Positions 8,588 through 17,469 of a stretch of DNA of 64,000 nt are shown here, piece by piece. Source of the stretch: an uncultured Collinsella sp. (lineage in GTDB: Bacteria; Actinomycetota; Coriobacteriia; Coriobacteriales; Coriobacteriaceae); contig UQLC01000010.1 in assembly GCA_900541795.1 (NCBI GenBank), positions 1 through 64,000 of the forward strand, given 5' to 3'. The notes below the pieces were generated by a model. It did not search any database, was not told where the DNA came from, and saw only the letters and a list, made by a program, of their open reading frames with translations. Every line of letters begins with the position of its first letter. The first letter of the stretch is position 1. Position numbers and translations under genes: made by a program.

Positions 8588-9715
8588 ATGATCAATCGCA
8601 AGGCCATCGGTTATATCACCGCTAACTACTCTTCGACCTACGGCAGCGTTCTGCTCAAGGACCGCCCCATCGCGTCCGTTCCGTTTTTGGGCCGCTACCG
8701 CCTGATCGATTTCCCGCTGTCCAACATGATGAATGCCGGCATTAAGACCGTCGGCGTCGTCATGCCGGGCAACTACCGCTCGCTGATCGACCACGTGGGC
8801 TCGGGCAAGGACTGGGGCCTGGACCGCAAAAAGGGCGGCCTGTTCATGGTTCCCGGCAACGCGTATGGCACCACCAAGGGCGGCATGCGTTTCTTGCTGC
8901 GCGACATCATCTCCAACAAGACGCTGTTCCAGCGCTCGGACAAGCCCTACGTTGTGATGATGGGCACCAACATCATCTTTAACATGGACCTCAACACCAT
9001 CATCGACGCGCACGAGAACTCCGGTGCCCAGATGACCGTGGTGTACTGCAAGGCCACGCATAACGTCGATGACGAGACCAAACTCGAAATTAACGAGAAC
9101 GGCCGCCTAACGGGCGTGAGCGCCGGCGTCGTGTACGGCGACAACGCCTCTATGGACTGCTGCATCGTCAACCGCGAGACGCTGCTCGAGATCATCGACC
9201 ACTACCAGGCCGCCGACTATCTGGACCTGCTCGAGGCACTCCAGGGCGACTTTGGCAACAACGATGTATGCAGCTACGAGTACAAGGGCGAGGTCGTGGG
9301 CGTGTTTAGCGAGAAGTCGCTGTACCGCCGCAGCATGGACCTGCTCGACCAGACCGTGGCCGACCAGCTCTTCGATCCCGAGCGCCCGATCCTGACCAAG
9401 GCTCACGACGTGCCGCCTTCACGCTATGCGACCGGCAGCCACGCGTGCAACTCAATCATCTCGGCCGGCTGCATCATCAAGGGCACCGTGCGCAACTCGA
9501 TCCTGTCGCGCGGCGTCGTGGTCGAGGAAGGCGCCTCGGTGACCAACTCGATCATCAATCAGAGCTGCATCATCAAGAGCGGCGCACGCGTCGAGAACGC
9601 CATTCTGGACAAGAACAACGTGGTTCCCACCAACACCGAGCTTCGCGGCACGCCCGAGAACATCCTGGTGCTGGGCAAGGCTCCGTTAACTTCCGATACC
9701 ACGATCGTGCGTTAA
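8588..9715 (+). CDS. glgD: GlgD, non-catalytic ADP-glucose pyrophosphorylase subunit
   Basis: 375 residues, homologous to GlgC but lacking the AGGxGxRL nucleotide loop: the N-terminus reads AIGYITANYSSTYGSVLLKD. It keeps RYRLIDFPLSNMMNAGI, DHVGSGKDW and the C-terminal beta-helix. In Firmicutes GlgD stimulates GlgC rather than catalysing the reaction alone. I chose ATG 8588 because AAGGGGGAA precedes it and GlgC ends at 8583; the open frame upstream of it lies inside glgC. Confidence 0.95.
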   Translation: MINRKAIGYITANYSSTYGSVLLKDRPIASVPFLGRYRLIDFPLSNMMNAGIKTVGVVMPGNYRSLIDHVGSGKDWGLDRKKGGLFMVPGNAYGTTKGGMRFLLRDIISNKTLFQRSDKPYVVMMGTNIIFNMDLNTIIDAHENSGAQMTVVYCKATHNVDDETKLEINENGRLTGVSAGVVYGDNASMDCCIVNRETLLEIIDHYQAADYLDLLEALQGDFGNNDVCSYEYKGEVVGVFSEKSLYRRSMDLLDQTVADQLFDPERPILTKAHDVPPSRYATGSHACNSIISAGCIIKGTVRNSILSRGVVVEEGASVTNSIINQSCIIKSGARVENAILDKNNVVPTNTELRGTPENILVLGKAPLTSDTTIVR

Positions 9716-9748
9716 CGTTGGCACCGCAACATCGCTCGTAACATGTAG

Positions 9749-9780
9749 AATAGCCGCCCGGTTCGCGCCTGGCGGCTATT
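9749..9780 (+). other. Ten-pair stem-loop in the glgD-glgA spacer
   Basis: AATAGCCGCC pairs perfectly with GGCGGCTATT across twelve bases. The downstream sequence (CTCGAATAAC) is not T-rich, so termination is not obvious. It could set relative glgD and glgA levels. Confidence 0.5.
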
Positions 9781-9805
9781 CTCGAATAACAACATGGGAG
9801 ACAAT

Positions 9806-12067
9806 ATGGCTGATTCCAGCAAAAAGATGCAGATCGTGTTTGCCTCGGCCGAGTGCGCGCCGTTTGTAAAGACCGGTGGCCTGGGCGACGTGGCGGGTTC
9901 GCTGCCTGCGGCGCTTGTGCGCGCCGGCGCCGAGGTTATCGTGATGGTGCCCAAGTACGCCACCATCAAAGACGAGTACAAGGCGCAGATGGAGCACTTT
10001 GCCGACTTTTACGTGAGCCTAGGCTGGCGCAACGAGTACTGCGGACTCGAGAAGCTCGAGCACGACGGCGTCACCTATATGTTTATCGACAACGAGCGCT
10101 ACTTTGCGCGCGACTATCCGTACGGCTTCTTTGACGACGGCGAGCGTTTTGCGTTCTTCTCCAAGGCCATCACCGAGAGCCTGCAGCACCTGCCGGCCGG
10201 CTTTGAGTGCGACATCCTGCACTGCAATGACTGGCAGACGGCGCTGGCGCCCGTGTTCTTGCGCGAGTTCTACCAGGGCCTGCCGCTGTACGACCGCGTC
10301 AAGACCGTGTTCTCGATCCACAACGTGGCGTTCCAGGGCCAGTTTAGCGACACCGTGATGGAGGACATCCTGGGCGTGGCGCACATTCCGGCGGCCGCTT
10401 CGCAGCTGCGTTGCGACGCCTGCAGCATCAACTACATGCTGGGCGCCCTACGTTACGCCGACGCCATCACTACGGTGAGCCCCACCTATGCCAACGAGAT
10501 CCAGACGCCCGAATTTGGCGAGGGCTTGGACGGTGTGCTGCGCGAGCGCTCCTATGCGCTGCAGGGCATTTTGAACGGCATTGACGTGGCGGGCTTTGAC
10601 CCGGCGACCGACAAGCGCATTGCCGCAAACTACACGGTTGATGACCGCTCCGGCAAGGCTGTGTGCAAGGCCAAGCTGCAGGAAGAGCTGGGGCTCGAGG
10701 TTCGCGACGACCGTCCGCTCATGGTGATGGTCACGCGCCTGACGCGCCAGAAGGGCATGGACCTGGTCATGTACGCGCTCGACCGCATCCTGGCCGGCGG
10801 CGTGCAGGTGGCGGTGCTGGGCACCGGCGACCGCGACTACGAGGACGGCCTGCGCTACTTCCAGGACAAGTACCCCGGCACCATGGCGGCACGCATCGAA
10901 TTTGACCCGGCGCTGTCGCAGCGCATGTACGCCGCCGCCGATATGTTCCTGATGCCTTCGAAGTTTGAGCCCTGCGGTCTGTCGCAGATCATCGCTATGC
11001 GTTACGGCACCCTGCCCATCGTGCGCGAGACCGGTGGCCTGAAGGACACCGTGATCCCGTATAACGAGTTTACCGGCGAGGGCACGGGCTTCTCGTTTAC
11101 CAACTTTAACGGCGACGAGATGGGCGACGCGGTCTTCCGCGCGGCGCGCCTGTTCTGGGATAACCGTGATGCTTGGAACCAACTGGTCACGCAGGCCATG
11201 AGCCAGGACTTTAGCTGGACGCGCTCGGCCGACAAGTATCTGGACCTGTACTTCTTTATGCATCCGGAGATTGAGAGGCCGGCGAAGGTTGTGGAGGCTG
11301 CGGCTGAGCCCGAGGTTGTGGCCGAGCCCGAGCCCAAGGCTGAGGTGAAGGTTGTGGCAGCCCCCAAGGCTGAGGAGAAGCCGGCTGCCGAGGCCGAGGT
11401 TAAGCCCGCGGCGAAGCCTGCCGCCAAGAAGACCACGACGCGCAAGACGACGGCCAAGAAGGCTACGACCACGAAGGCCGCTGCCACCAAGACCGCCGCA
11501 GCAAAGACGACTGCTGCCAAGGCAACGACGACACGCAAGCGTACGACCGCCGCTGCCAAGAAGGCCGCCGAGGTCGAGGCAGCCTCCGAGGTAAAGACCG
11601 AGACCGCCGAGGCCAAGCCGGCCGCAAAGGCTCCGGCCAAAGCTGCAGCCAAGAAGACGACCGCGACCAAGAGCACGACCGCCAAGAAGACTACAGCTAC
11701 CAAGTCGACGACCGCCAAGGCCACTGCAACGAAGGCGGCCGCAAAGCCGGCCGCCAATGTCGAGGAGACGCCCGCCGAGTCCAAGGCCGAGGTAACCGTC
11801 GAGGCCAAGTCGACCGCCAAGACCACCACGCGCAAGCGCTCTACGACGACGGCCAAGAAGACCACGACCAAGACTGCCGCTCCCAAGGCGGAGGCTAAGG
11901 TCGAGGACAAGCCCGCTGCCGCCAAAGAGCAGCCTAAGGCCGAGGTAAAGGCCAAGCCCGAGCCCGCCAAGGAGACTCCGGTCTCCCCCGCCGCTCCGGC
12001 AGAGGAAAAGGCTCCGACCAAGAAGACGTCCGTCCGCAAGGCAACGGCCACCCGCAAGCGCCGCTAG
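9806..12067 (+). CDS. glgA: Glycogen synthase (ADP-glucose) with long histone-H1-like C-terminal tail
   Basis: The first ~490 residues are a normal GT5 glycogen synthase: the ADP-glucose loop KTGGLGDVAGSLP is near residue 22, HNVAFQGQF lies in the N-terminal domain, TVSPTYANEI near 225, and SKFEPCGLSQIIAMRYG in the C-terminal Rossmann domain. From about residue 490 (nt 11275) to the end at 753 the chain is an uninterrupted low-complexity tail of Lys, Ala, Thr, Glu and Pro, with blocks such as AAKKTTTRKTTAKK and TRKRR at the very end. No stop or frameshift separates the two parts. ATG 9806 follows GGGAGACAAT. A tail of this size is not part of the GlgA family. Confidence 0.95.
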   Translation: MADSSKKMQIVFASAECAPFVKTGGLGDVAGSLPAALVRAGAEVIVMVPKYATIKDEYKAQMEHFADFYVSLGWRNEYCGLEKLEHDGVTYMFIDNERYFARDYPYGFFDDGERFAFFSKAITESLQHLPAGFECDILHCNDWQTALAPVFLREFYQGLPLYDRVKTVFSIHNVAFQGQFSDTVMEDILGVAHIPAAASQLRCDACSINYMLGALRYADAITTVSPTYANEIQTPEFGEGLDGVLRERSYALQGILNGIDVAGFDPATDKRIAANYTVDDRSGKAVCKAKLQEELGLEVRDDRPLMVMVTRLTRQKGMDLVMYALDRILAGGVQVAVLGTGDRDYEDGLRYFQDKYPGTMAARIEFDPALSQRMYAAADMFLMPSKFEPCGLSQIIAMRYGTLPIVRETGGLKDTVIPYNEFTGEGTGFSFTNFNGDEMGDAVFRAARLFWDNRDAWNQLVTQAMSQDFSWTRSADKYLDLYFFMHPEIERPAKVVEAAAEPEVVAEPEPKAEVKVVAAPKAEEKPAAEAEVKPAAKPAAKKTTTRKTTAKKATTTKAAATKTAAAKTTAAKATTTRKRTTAAAKKAAEVEAASEVKTETAEAKPAAKAPAKAAAKKTTATKSTTAKKTTATKSTTAKATATKAAAKPAANVEETPAESKAEVTVEAKSTAKTTTRKRSTTTAKKTTTKTAAPKAEAKVEDKPAAAKEQPKAEVKAKPEPAKETPVSPAAPAEEKAPTKKTSVRKATATRKRR

Positions 12068-12103
12068 CCCACAGACGATTCAAAACCTAATCAAACCCTA
12101 AGT

Positions 12104-12135
12104 AAGGGGCGCTCCAACCGAGCGCCCCTTCTCTG
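12104..12135 (+). terminator. Terminator after glgA
   Basis: AAGGGGCGCT and AGCGCCCCTT form a ten-pair stem with a seven-base loop, followed by CTCTGT. It is 37 bases past the glgA stop and probably ends the glycogen operon. Confidence 0.7.
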
Positions 12136-12143
12136 TAGGTAGT

Positions 12144-12224
12144 TGGTAAAACGATTTTCTAGGACAACCGTTCGCCGATGGTAAACGGATGTTGTTTATA
12201 CAGCCTGTGTACAACAGATATACT
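12144..12224 (+). promoter_or_regulatory. Operator-like half sites and probable -10 box before the GH13-GH77 gene
   Basis: TGGTAAAAcgaTTTT at 12144 has the same half site and spacing as the palindromes before glgB, and a second half site TGGTAAAC lies at 12179. TATACT at 12219-12224 is a good -10 box, but no convincing -35 hexamer stands 17 bases upstream, which fits a promoter that depends on a regulator. A six-base inverted repeat TGTTGT/ACAACA spans the region just upstream of the -10 box. Confidence 0.5.
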
Positions 12225-12285
12225 TACAATCTGTGCGTAAAGCCCATGGCCCGCAGGCCGTGATTCTATTGAACTGGACCGTATT

Positions 12286-15200
12286 ATGAGATTGATTCAC
12301 AACAGCCGTCTGCCGCAGTTTCGTACTCCGTTTGGCGCTGTGACCACTGGAACTTCCGTTTCGCTATCGGTGATTTTGGAGGATGCCGACCCCAACCAGG
12401 CAACGCTTACCCTGCGTACCTGGGTCGATGAAATCGGTGAGTCTCTGTATCCCATGACGCACGAGGGCGACGGCATATTTACCGTAGAGCTTGAGTGCAC
12501 TGAGCCCTGTCTTATCTGGTACAGCTTTATCTGCAACATCGAGGGCCAGCCCGAGGTTCGCCTGGGCGCGCCGCAGGGCCGCACCGGCGGCGAGGGCGTA
12601 ACCTACGACTACGCCGAGGTTCCGTCCTTCCAGATCACCGTTTACAAGCACCGCGAAGTGCGTCCCGAGTGGTACGAGCGCGGCATGGTCTACCAGATCT
12701 TCCCCGATCGCTATGCCCGCGACGAAAACTGGCGCGAACGCACGCTTGCCGAAGTTGAAAAACCGCGCAAAGGAATCCAGCGCCGCATGGTCGAGGACTG
12801 GAACGAACCGCCCGAGTACGAGCGTGCCGAAGACGGCTCCATCAAGACCTGGGATTTTTACGGCGGCTCGCTCAAGGGTATCCAGAATGACCTGCCCCGC
12901 ATTGCCGAGCTGGGCTTTACGGCCATCTACCTCAACCCGATCTTTGAGGCCGCGAGCAACCACCGCTACGACACGGCCGACTACACCAAGATCGACCCGA
13001 TCCTGGGCACCGAGCAGGACTTTACCGAGCTGTGCCAGGCAGCCGAGAAGCTGGGCATCTCCATCATCCTGGACGGCGTCTTCAACCACACAGGCGACGA
13101 TTCGATCTACTTTAACCGCTACGGTAACTATCCCGGTGTCGGTGCGTGGCAGAGCGAGGACTCGCCGTGGCGCGATGCGTTTTACTTCCATGAGGACGGC
13201 TCGTATGACTGCTGGTGGGGCGTGGGCAACATGCCCGCCATCAATGAGAGCTCCGAACTGGTGCGCGAGCGGCTCCTGGGCAAGGACGGCGTGATCCGCA
13301 AATGGCTGCGCGCCGGCGCTCACGGCTGGCGCCTGGATGTGGCCGACGAGCTTTCCGATGACTTCCTGACCGAGATCAAAAAGGCCGTACTCGCCGAGAA
13401 GCCCGACGCGCTGCTGCTCGGCGAGGTCTGGGAAGATGCCTCCAACAAGATCAGCTACGGCCATCTGCGTCGCTACCTGCAAGGCTCCGAGCTCGACTCG
13501 GCCATGGATTACCCCTTCCGCGACATGGTCATCGGCTTTTTGATGGGCTACAAAAACGCCTACCAAGCTGCCGAGGATATCGAGACCCTACGCGAGAACT
13601 ATCCGCGTGAGGCCCTGTCTTGCGCACTTAATCTGCTTTCGAGCCACGACCGTCCGCGCATCATCTCGGTGCTCGGCGGCGGCCCCGACGAGTCGAAGCT
13701 GCCCGAGTGCGAGCGCAGCAAATGGCGTCTGGACGAGAATGCGATGGGCCTTGCCAAGAGCCGCTTTTGGCTCGCGACGCTCATGCAGATGACCTTCCCC
13801 GGCGTGCCCTCGATCTACTATGGCGACGAATACGGCCTGGAGGGCCTTACCGACCCGGGCAACCGCCGCACCATGCCTAAAAAGGAGGACCTGCACGACT
13901 TCGACACGCTCGCGATCGTCAAGAACGCATCTGCCGTACGCCGTGCGCTGCCGTTTATGATCGACGGCGAGATCAGGGCGTTCGCACTCAATGACGAGGT
14001 GCTCGCCTACACCCGCACGGGCAAAGACGGTGAGTCCGCGACCGTCATCATCAACCGCAGCCTGCGCAATTCGCACCGCGTGACGATTCCAGCGCTCGGC
14101 GAATGCGCAAGCGATGTCATTAGCGGCCACGAGTGCGAGATCCACAACGGCACGGTCACGCTCGACCTGTATCCGCTGGGTTCGTCGATCATCTATCACC
14201 ACGCCGAGCAGCGCCTACAGGAGCCGCTCGACCACGGCGCGGGCGTCGTGTGTCACATCACCTCGGTGCCGACCGACGACGCCAAGCCCGGCACGATTGG
14301 CGCGCCCACGCGTCGCTTTATCGACCATCTTGCCGCCATGGGCATGCGCTACTGGCAGGTCCTGCCCGTCAATCCCACGGACTTCTTCCGCTCCCCTTAC
14401 GCTGGCCCTTCGGCCTTTGCTGGCAATATTGACCTGCTGCCGGAGTCGCACGAGGAGCTGGCCGCCGACTTTAAGGTCTGGAAAGCCCGCGGTGGCGAGG
14501 ATGCCGACCCGCTCTACACCGCGTTTAAACATCGCAATGCCGACTGGCTCGAGAAGTACTGCGTTTACATGTCCGTCAAAAAGTACTTTGAGGGCGAGTC
14601 ACGCCACGATTGGCCGGCCGATGTCGCGCGCTACAACGAGCATCTGTTTGACGACAAGCGCTTTCACGACGAGGCAGAACTGCAGGCATACATGCAGTAT
14701 CGCTTCGACCTGGCTTGGTGCGAGCTTATGAACTACGCGCACAAGAAGGACATAGAGGTCATCGGCGATATTCCGATGTATGTGTCCGACGATTCGGCCG
14801 ACGCGTGGAGCGAACCCGAGAACTTCTGGCTGTCCGATACCGGCAAGGCGATTGAAATTTCTGGCGCGCCGCCCGACAACTTTGCACCCGAGGGCCAGGT
14901 GTGGGGCAACCCGACGTTCCGCTGGGATCACATGAAGGAGAACGGCTATCGTTGGTGGATGGACCGTCTACGTCGTGCGTTCTCGCTCTACGACCGTGTA
15001 CGCCTGGACCACTTCCTGGGCTTCCACAGCTACTTCAGCATTCCCGCGGGCAAGGCCTGCGCCGACGGTCGCTGGCTGGCAGGCCCGGGCAAGGATCTGT
15101 TCCAGACTGCCTACGACGAACTGGGTCCGCTCAACTTTATCGCCGAGGATCTGGGCTACCTGACGCCCGGTGTTCGTGCCATGGCTTCGACCTGTGGCTT

Positions 15201-15582
15201 CCCCGGTATGGACGTGCTGGAGTTTAGCGATTACGACGTCCGCAACGGGATTAATCCCACGCCCGGCAAGATCCTGTATACCTCGACGCACGACACCTCG
15301 ACGCTCGCCGGTTGGTGCACGCGATCCTTTGCGGGCGGCGACGAGCCGAGCGGCAAGGAGTTCGCTGGAAAGCTAATGGGCGACGCACTCGCAAGCGACG
15401 CTCCCCTCGTGATGATGCCGCTGCAAGATGTGCTGGGGCTGGGCGACGATGCCCGCATGAACGTGCCGGGTGTCGCCACGGGCAACTGGACCTGGCAGGC
15501 CGATGAGGCCGACGTTGAGGCCGCCGAAGATAAAACTGCACAGCTCCTGCGCAACACCCATAGATTCTGGGGCGAAGCGTGA
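12286..15582 (+). CDS. Fused GH13 alpha-glucan hydrolase and GH77 4-alpha-glucanotransferase
   Basis: 1098 residues in two enzymes. Residues 1-130 are a CBM34/48-like N-terminal domain, and 130-640 a GH13 barrel of the neopullulanase/cyclomaltodextrinase type (MVYQIFPDRYARD, LDGVFNHTGDD, GWRLDVADEL with the nucleophile, LLGEVWED with the acid, LLSSHDRPR). Residues ~650-1098 are a MalQ domain: WQVLPVNPTD, RLDHFLGFHSYF (nucleophile), FIAEDLGYLTPGV (acid/base) and STHDTSTLAGW. Together they would debranch or shorten glucans and redistribute maltooligosaccharides, feeding GlgP. The start codon has only GGA nine bases upstream. Confidence 0.93.
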   Translation: MRLIHNSRLPQFRTPFGAVTTGTSVSLSVILEDADPNQATLTLRTWVDEIGESLYPMTHEGDGIFTVELECTEPCLIWYSFICNIEGQPEVRLGAPQGRTGGEGVTYDYAEVPSFQITVYKHREVRPEWYERGMVYQIFPDRYARDENWRERTLAEVEKPRKGIQRRMVEDWNEPPEYERAEDGSIKTWDFYGGSLKGIQNDLPRIAELGFTAIYLNPIFEAASNHRYDTADYTKIDPILGTEQDFTELCQAAEKLGISIILDGVFNHTGDDSIYFNRYGNYPGVGAWQSEDSPWRDAFYFHEDGSYDCWWGVGNMPAINESSELVRERLLGKDGVIRKWLRAGAHGWRLDVADELSDDFLTEIKKAVLAEKPDALLLGEVWEDASNKISYGHLRRYLQGSELDSAMDYPFRDMVIGFLMGYKNAYQAAEDIETLRENYPREALSCALNLLSSHDRPRIISVLGGGPDESKLPECERSKWRLDENAMGLAKSRFWLATLMQMTFPGVPSIYYGDEYGLEGLTDPGNRRTMPKKEDLHDFDTLAIVKNASAVRRALPFMIDGEIRAFALNDEVLAYTRTGKDGESATVIINRSLRNSHRVTIPALGECASDVISGHECEIHNGTVTLDLYPLGSSIIYHHAEQRLQEPLDHGAGVVCHITSVPTDDAKPGTIGAPTRRFIDHLAAMGMRYWQVLPVNPTDFFRSPYAGPSAFAGNIDLLPESHEELAADFKVWKARGGEDADPLYTAFKHRNADWLEKYCVYMSVKKYFEGESRHDWPADVARYNEHLFDDKRFHDEAELQAYMQYRFDLAWCELMNYAHKKDIEVIGDIPMYVSDDSADAWSEPENFWLSDTGKAIEISGAPPDNFAPEGQVWGNPTFRWDHMKENGYRWWMDRLRRAFSLYDRVRLDHFLGFHSYFSIPAGKACADGRWLAGPGKDLFQTAYDELGPLNFIAEDLGYLTPGVRAMASTCGFPGMDVLEFSDYDVRNGINPTPGKILYTSTHDTSTLAGWCTRSFAGGDEPSGKEFAGKLMGDALASDAPLVMMPLQDVLGLGDDARMNVPGVATGNWTWQADEADVEAAEDKTAQLLRNTHRFWGEA

Positions 15583-15670
15583 TAAAACCCCCGATATAGG
15601 GTACAGTTACAGACGTTTGAATTTATGCGGGCAGAGCGATCTGCCCGCTTTGTGCTGAAAAGGAAGTATT

Positions 15671-15907
15671 ATGGCGCGCTACGATTACAAGTGCTCGAGC
15701 TGCGGCAACGTGTTTGAGGTTGAGCATCCCATGTCCGAGACCCCCGAGGTCGTGTGCCCCAGCTGCGGTGCCCCGGCGGCCAAGACGTTCTCAGCCAGCG
15801 GCATTAAATTTGAGGGCAGCGGTTTCTACAACACCGACCAGCGAAGCGGCGGCTCCAGCACCAGCGCCACGAGCGGCTGCTGCGCCAACTGCCCGCACAG
15901 CCACTAG
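15671..15907 (+). CDS. FmdB-family zinc-ribbon protein
   Basis: 78 residues. The FmdB zinc ribbon is formed by CSSCG at residues 8-12 and CPSCG at 34-38, with the typical start MARYDYKC and the FEGSGFYNTD block. A Ser/Gly-rich linker ends in a CCANCPHSH tail that could bind another metal. AAAAGGAAG lies before the ATG. FmdB was named for a putative regulator of formamidase genes; the general role of these small proteins is unknown. Confidence 0.9.
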   Translation: MARYDYKCSSCGNVFEVEHPMSETPEVVCPSCGAPAAKTFSASGIKFEGSGFYNTDQRSGGSSTSATSGCCANCPHSH

Positions 15908-15914
15908 AAACCAA

Positions 15915-15954
15915 ACAGCCCCGCGATCAACGCCGATCGCGGGGCTGTTTCTTT
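15915..15954 (+). terminator. Terminator after the FmdB gene
   Basis: A perfect 14-base stem, ACAGCCCCGCGATC with its complement, six-base loop, then TTTCTTT. It starts eight bases after the stop codon. Confidence 0.85.
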
Positions 15955-15995
15955 GCTCTATGGGTAGCTAATCAAGCTACCCAGGTTTCCTTGTG

Positions 15996-16062
15996 AGTTG
16001 CGGTGAAATAAGGACTGTTTGGTGGGTGGAAGCCGCTATTCAATCCTTATTTCACCGCAACT
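15996..16062. repeat. Family A palindromic repeat, copy 1
   Basis: Left arm AGTTGCGGTGAAATAAGGA matches the right arm TCCTTATTTCACCGCAACT exactly, with a 29-base unrelated loop. It sits between the converging ends of the FmdB gene and rsmB, six bases from the rsmB stop. Two more copies lie at 32210-32278 and 62977-63047. Confidence 0.85.
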
Positions 16063-16068
16063 TAGTCG

Positions 16069-17469
16069 TTACTTGTGGACCAGTCTGGCGCAGAAGTGGC
16101 CGTCGTAGGAATCGGCGTTTACCGGTACGCTTTGGAAGAGGCCTCGATCGTTCTGGCGTACGGATACGAGTTTCTTGGCCTGATCGAACTCGGGGAGTTG
16201 CAGAATCTGTGCCTCGGAAAGCGGTGCCACGCTAAAGCCGGCACCCTCGGGAGAAGCAAGGAAAGCATCCACCACCTGCGTGTTCTCCTCGTCGAAGACC
16301 GAGCACGTCGCATAGATGAGCTCGCCGCCGGCAGCTACGCGCGCAGCAGCCTCTTTGAGCATCGTCAGCTGCAGCTTGGGCAGCTCGCACGTGACGTCAC
16401 GCTCGGTCAGGCGCCACGGGATCTCGGGATGACGACGCATGGTTCCGGTGCCAGAGCACGGTGCATCGATAAAGACCGTGTCGAACTTAACCGGCTTGCC
16501 AAGCATGGCATCAAACGATGTGAGCACCTCATCAAGCTCGCAGGCATCACCCGAAACCGTACGAACGCCCTGAATACCGGCCTTATGAAGGCGAGCGAGA
16601 TTCAGATCGCACTTGCGATCATGCAGATCGAGCGCCGTATGCTGACGCTCATAGCCGGCGCGCTTGGCCTGGCACATCATCACATAGGTCTTGGTACCGC
16701 GACCGGCACCAATCTCAAGGCAGCTTCCGGGGCGCGTGGCTGCCGTGGCGATGAGCTGGGCGTTGAGATCAGATGCCACCGCGGCAGCACGCTCAAACAC
16801 ACCCGAAGCAACGGTAACCTGGGCATCAACCGGGGCATGGCAGCCCGGGAAGACAGGCGCCACAAGCTGTGAGATATACGGATCGGTCTTGGTCGCAAAG
16901 GCGTTCTCATGCAGGGCCAGCGGCGCGGGGGCCAGATTGCCGGCAAAGTTAAGCGCACCCTCAGGCGTGTCGAACGATGCCATAATGCGAGCGCACAGCC
17001 AACGCGGCAGTCCCATCAGGCGCGACAGACGAACCAAGCGTCGTTCAGACTCATCCACATCGGACGCAGTGGCAAAGTCCTCAACGTTATCCGCGACCTT
17101 ATGCAGCACGGCATTGGCCAAACCGGCGGCGGACTTAGCACCGCTGCGTACCAGCTCAACACCCTGACTTACGGCAACGCGACCAGGCGTATGCAGGTAA
17201 AGCATCTCGAAGGCCGAGATACGAAGCGCCATGCGCACACGCGGCGCAACCTTTTTAGGCTTATCGAGAAACTGATCGAGCAGTTCGTCCAAAATACCCT
17301 GTGTGGCGGCCACGCCAAGCGCCAAGCGAGCTGCAAAAGCGGAATCACGCTGGTCAATAGCCTTGGCCGAAGCACGGGACGAGAGCACGTCACGCGCGTA
17401 CATGCCGCGGCGATCGGCCTCCATCAGCACATCGAGCGCAAGCTTGCGCGCGGGAGACAGCTTGCTCAT
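16069..17469 (-). CDS. rsmB: 16S rRNA cytosine-5 methyltransferase, RsmB family
   Basis: About 466 residues: an N-terminal NusB-like helical RNA-binding domain (LALDVLMEADRRG onward) and a C-terminal Rossmann methyltransferase. The two catalytic cysteines are in FIDAPCSGTGTMRRHPEI and IYATCSVFDEEN. The SAM motif I reads LEIGAGRGTKTYVM, whereas the family norm is DxCAAPGGKT. The ATG at 17469 overlaps the fmt stop as ATGA, so it is translationally coupled as the last gene of priA-def-fmt-rsmB. It is expected to methylate C967 of 16S rRNA. Confidence 0.9.
   Translation of the reverse strand: MSKLSPARKLALDVLMEADRRGMYARDVLSSRASAKAIDQRDSAFAARLALGVAATQGILDELLDQFLDKPKKVAPRVRMALRISAFEMLYLHTPGRVAVSQGVELVRSGAKSAAGLANAVLHKVADNVEDFATASDVDESERRLVRLSRLMGLPRWLCARIMASFDTPEGALNFAGNLAPAPLALHENAFATKTDPYISQLVAPVFPGCHAPVDAQVTVASGVFERAAAVASDLNAQLIATAATRPGSCLEIGAGRGTKTYVMMCQAKRAGYERQHTALDLHDRKCDLNLARLHKAGIQGVRTVSGDACELDEVLTSFDAMLGKPVKFDTVFIDAPCSGTGTMRRHPEIPWRLTERDVTCELPKLQLTMLKEAAARVAAGGELIYATCSVFDEENTQVVDAFLASPEGAGFSVAPLSEAQILQLPEFDQAKKLVSVRQNDRGLFQSVPVNADSYDGHFCARLVHK

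Noticed and set aside
15961..15983. TGGGTAGCT/AGCTACCCA hairpin as a terminator of rsmB
   Set aside because: No T-run follows on either strand within a few bases, so I do not call it a terminator, though it could still be part of the convergent gene ends.
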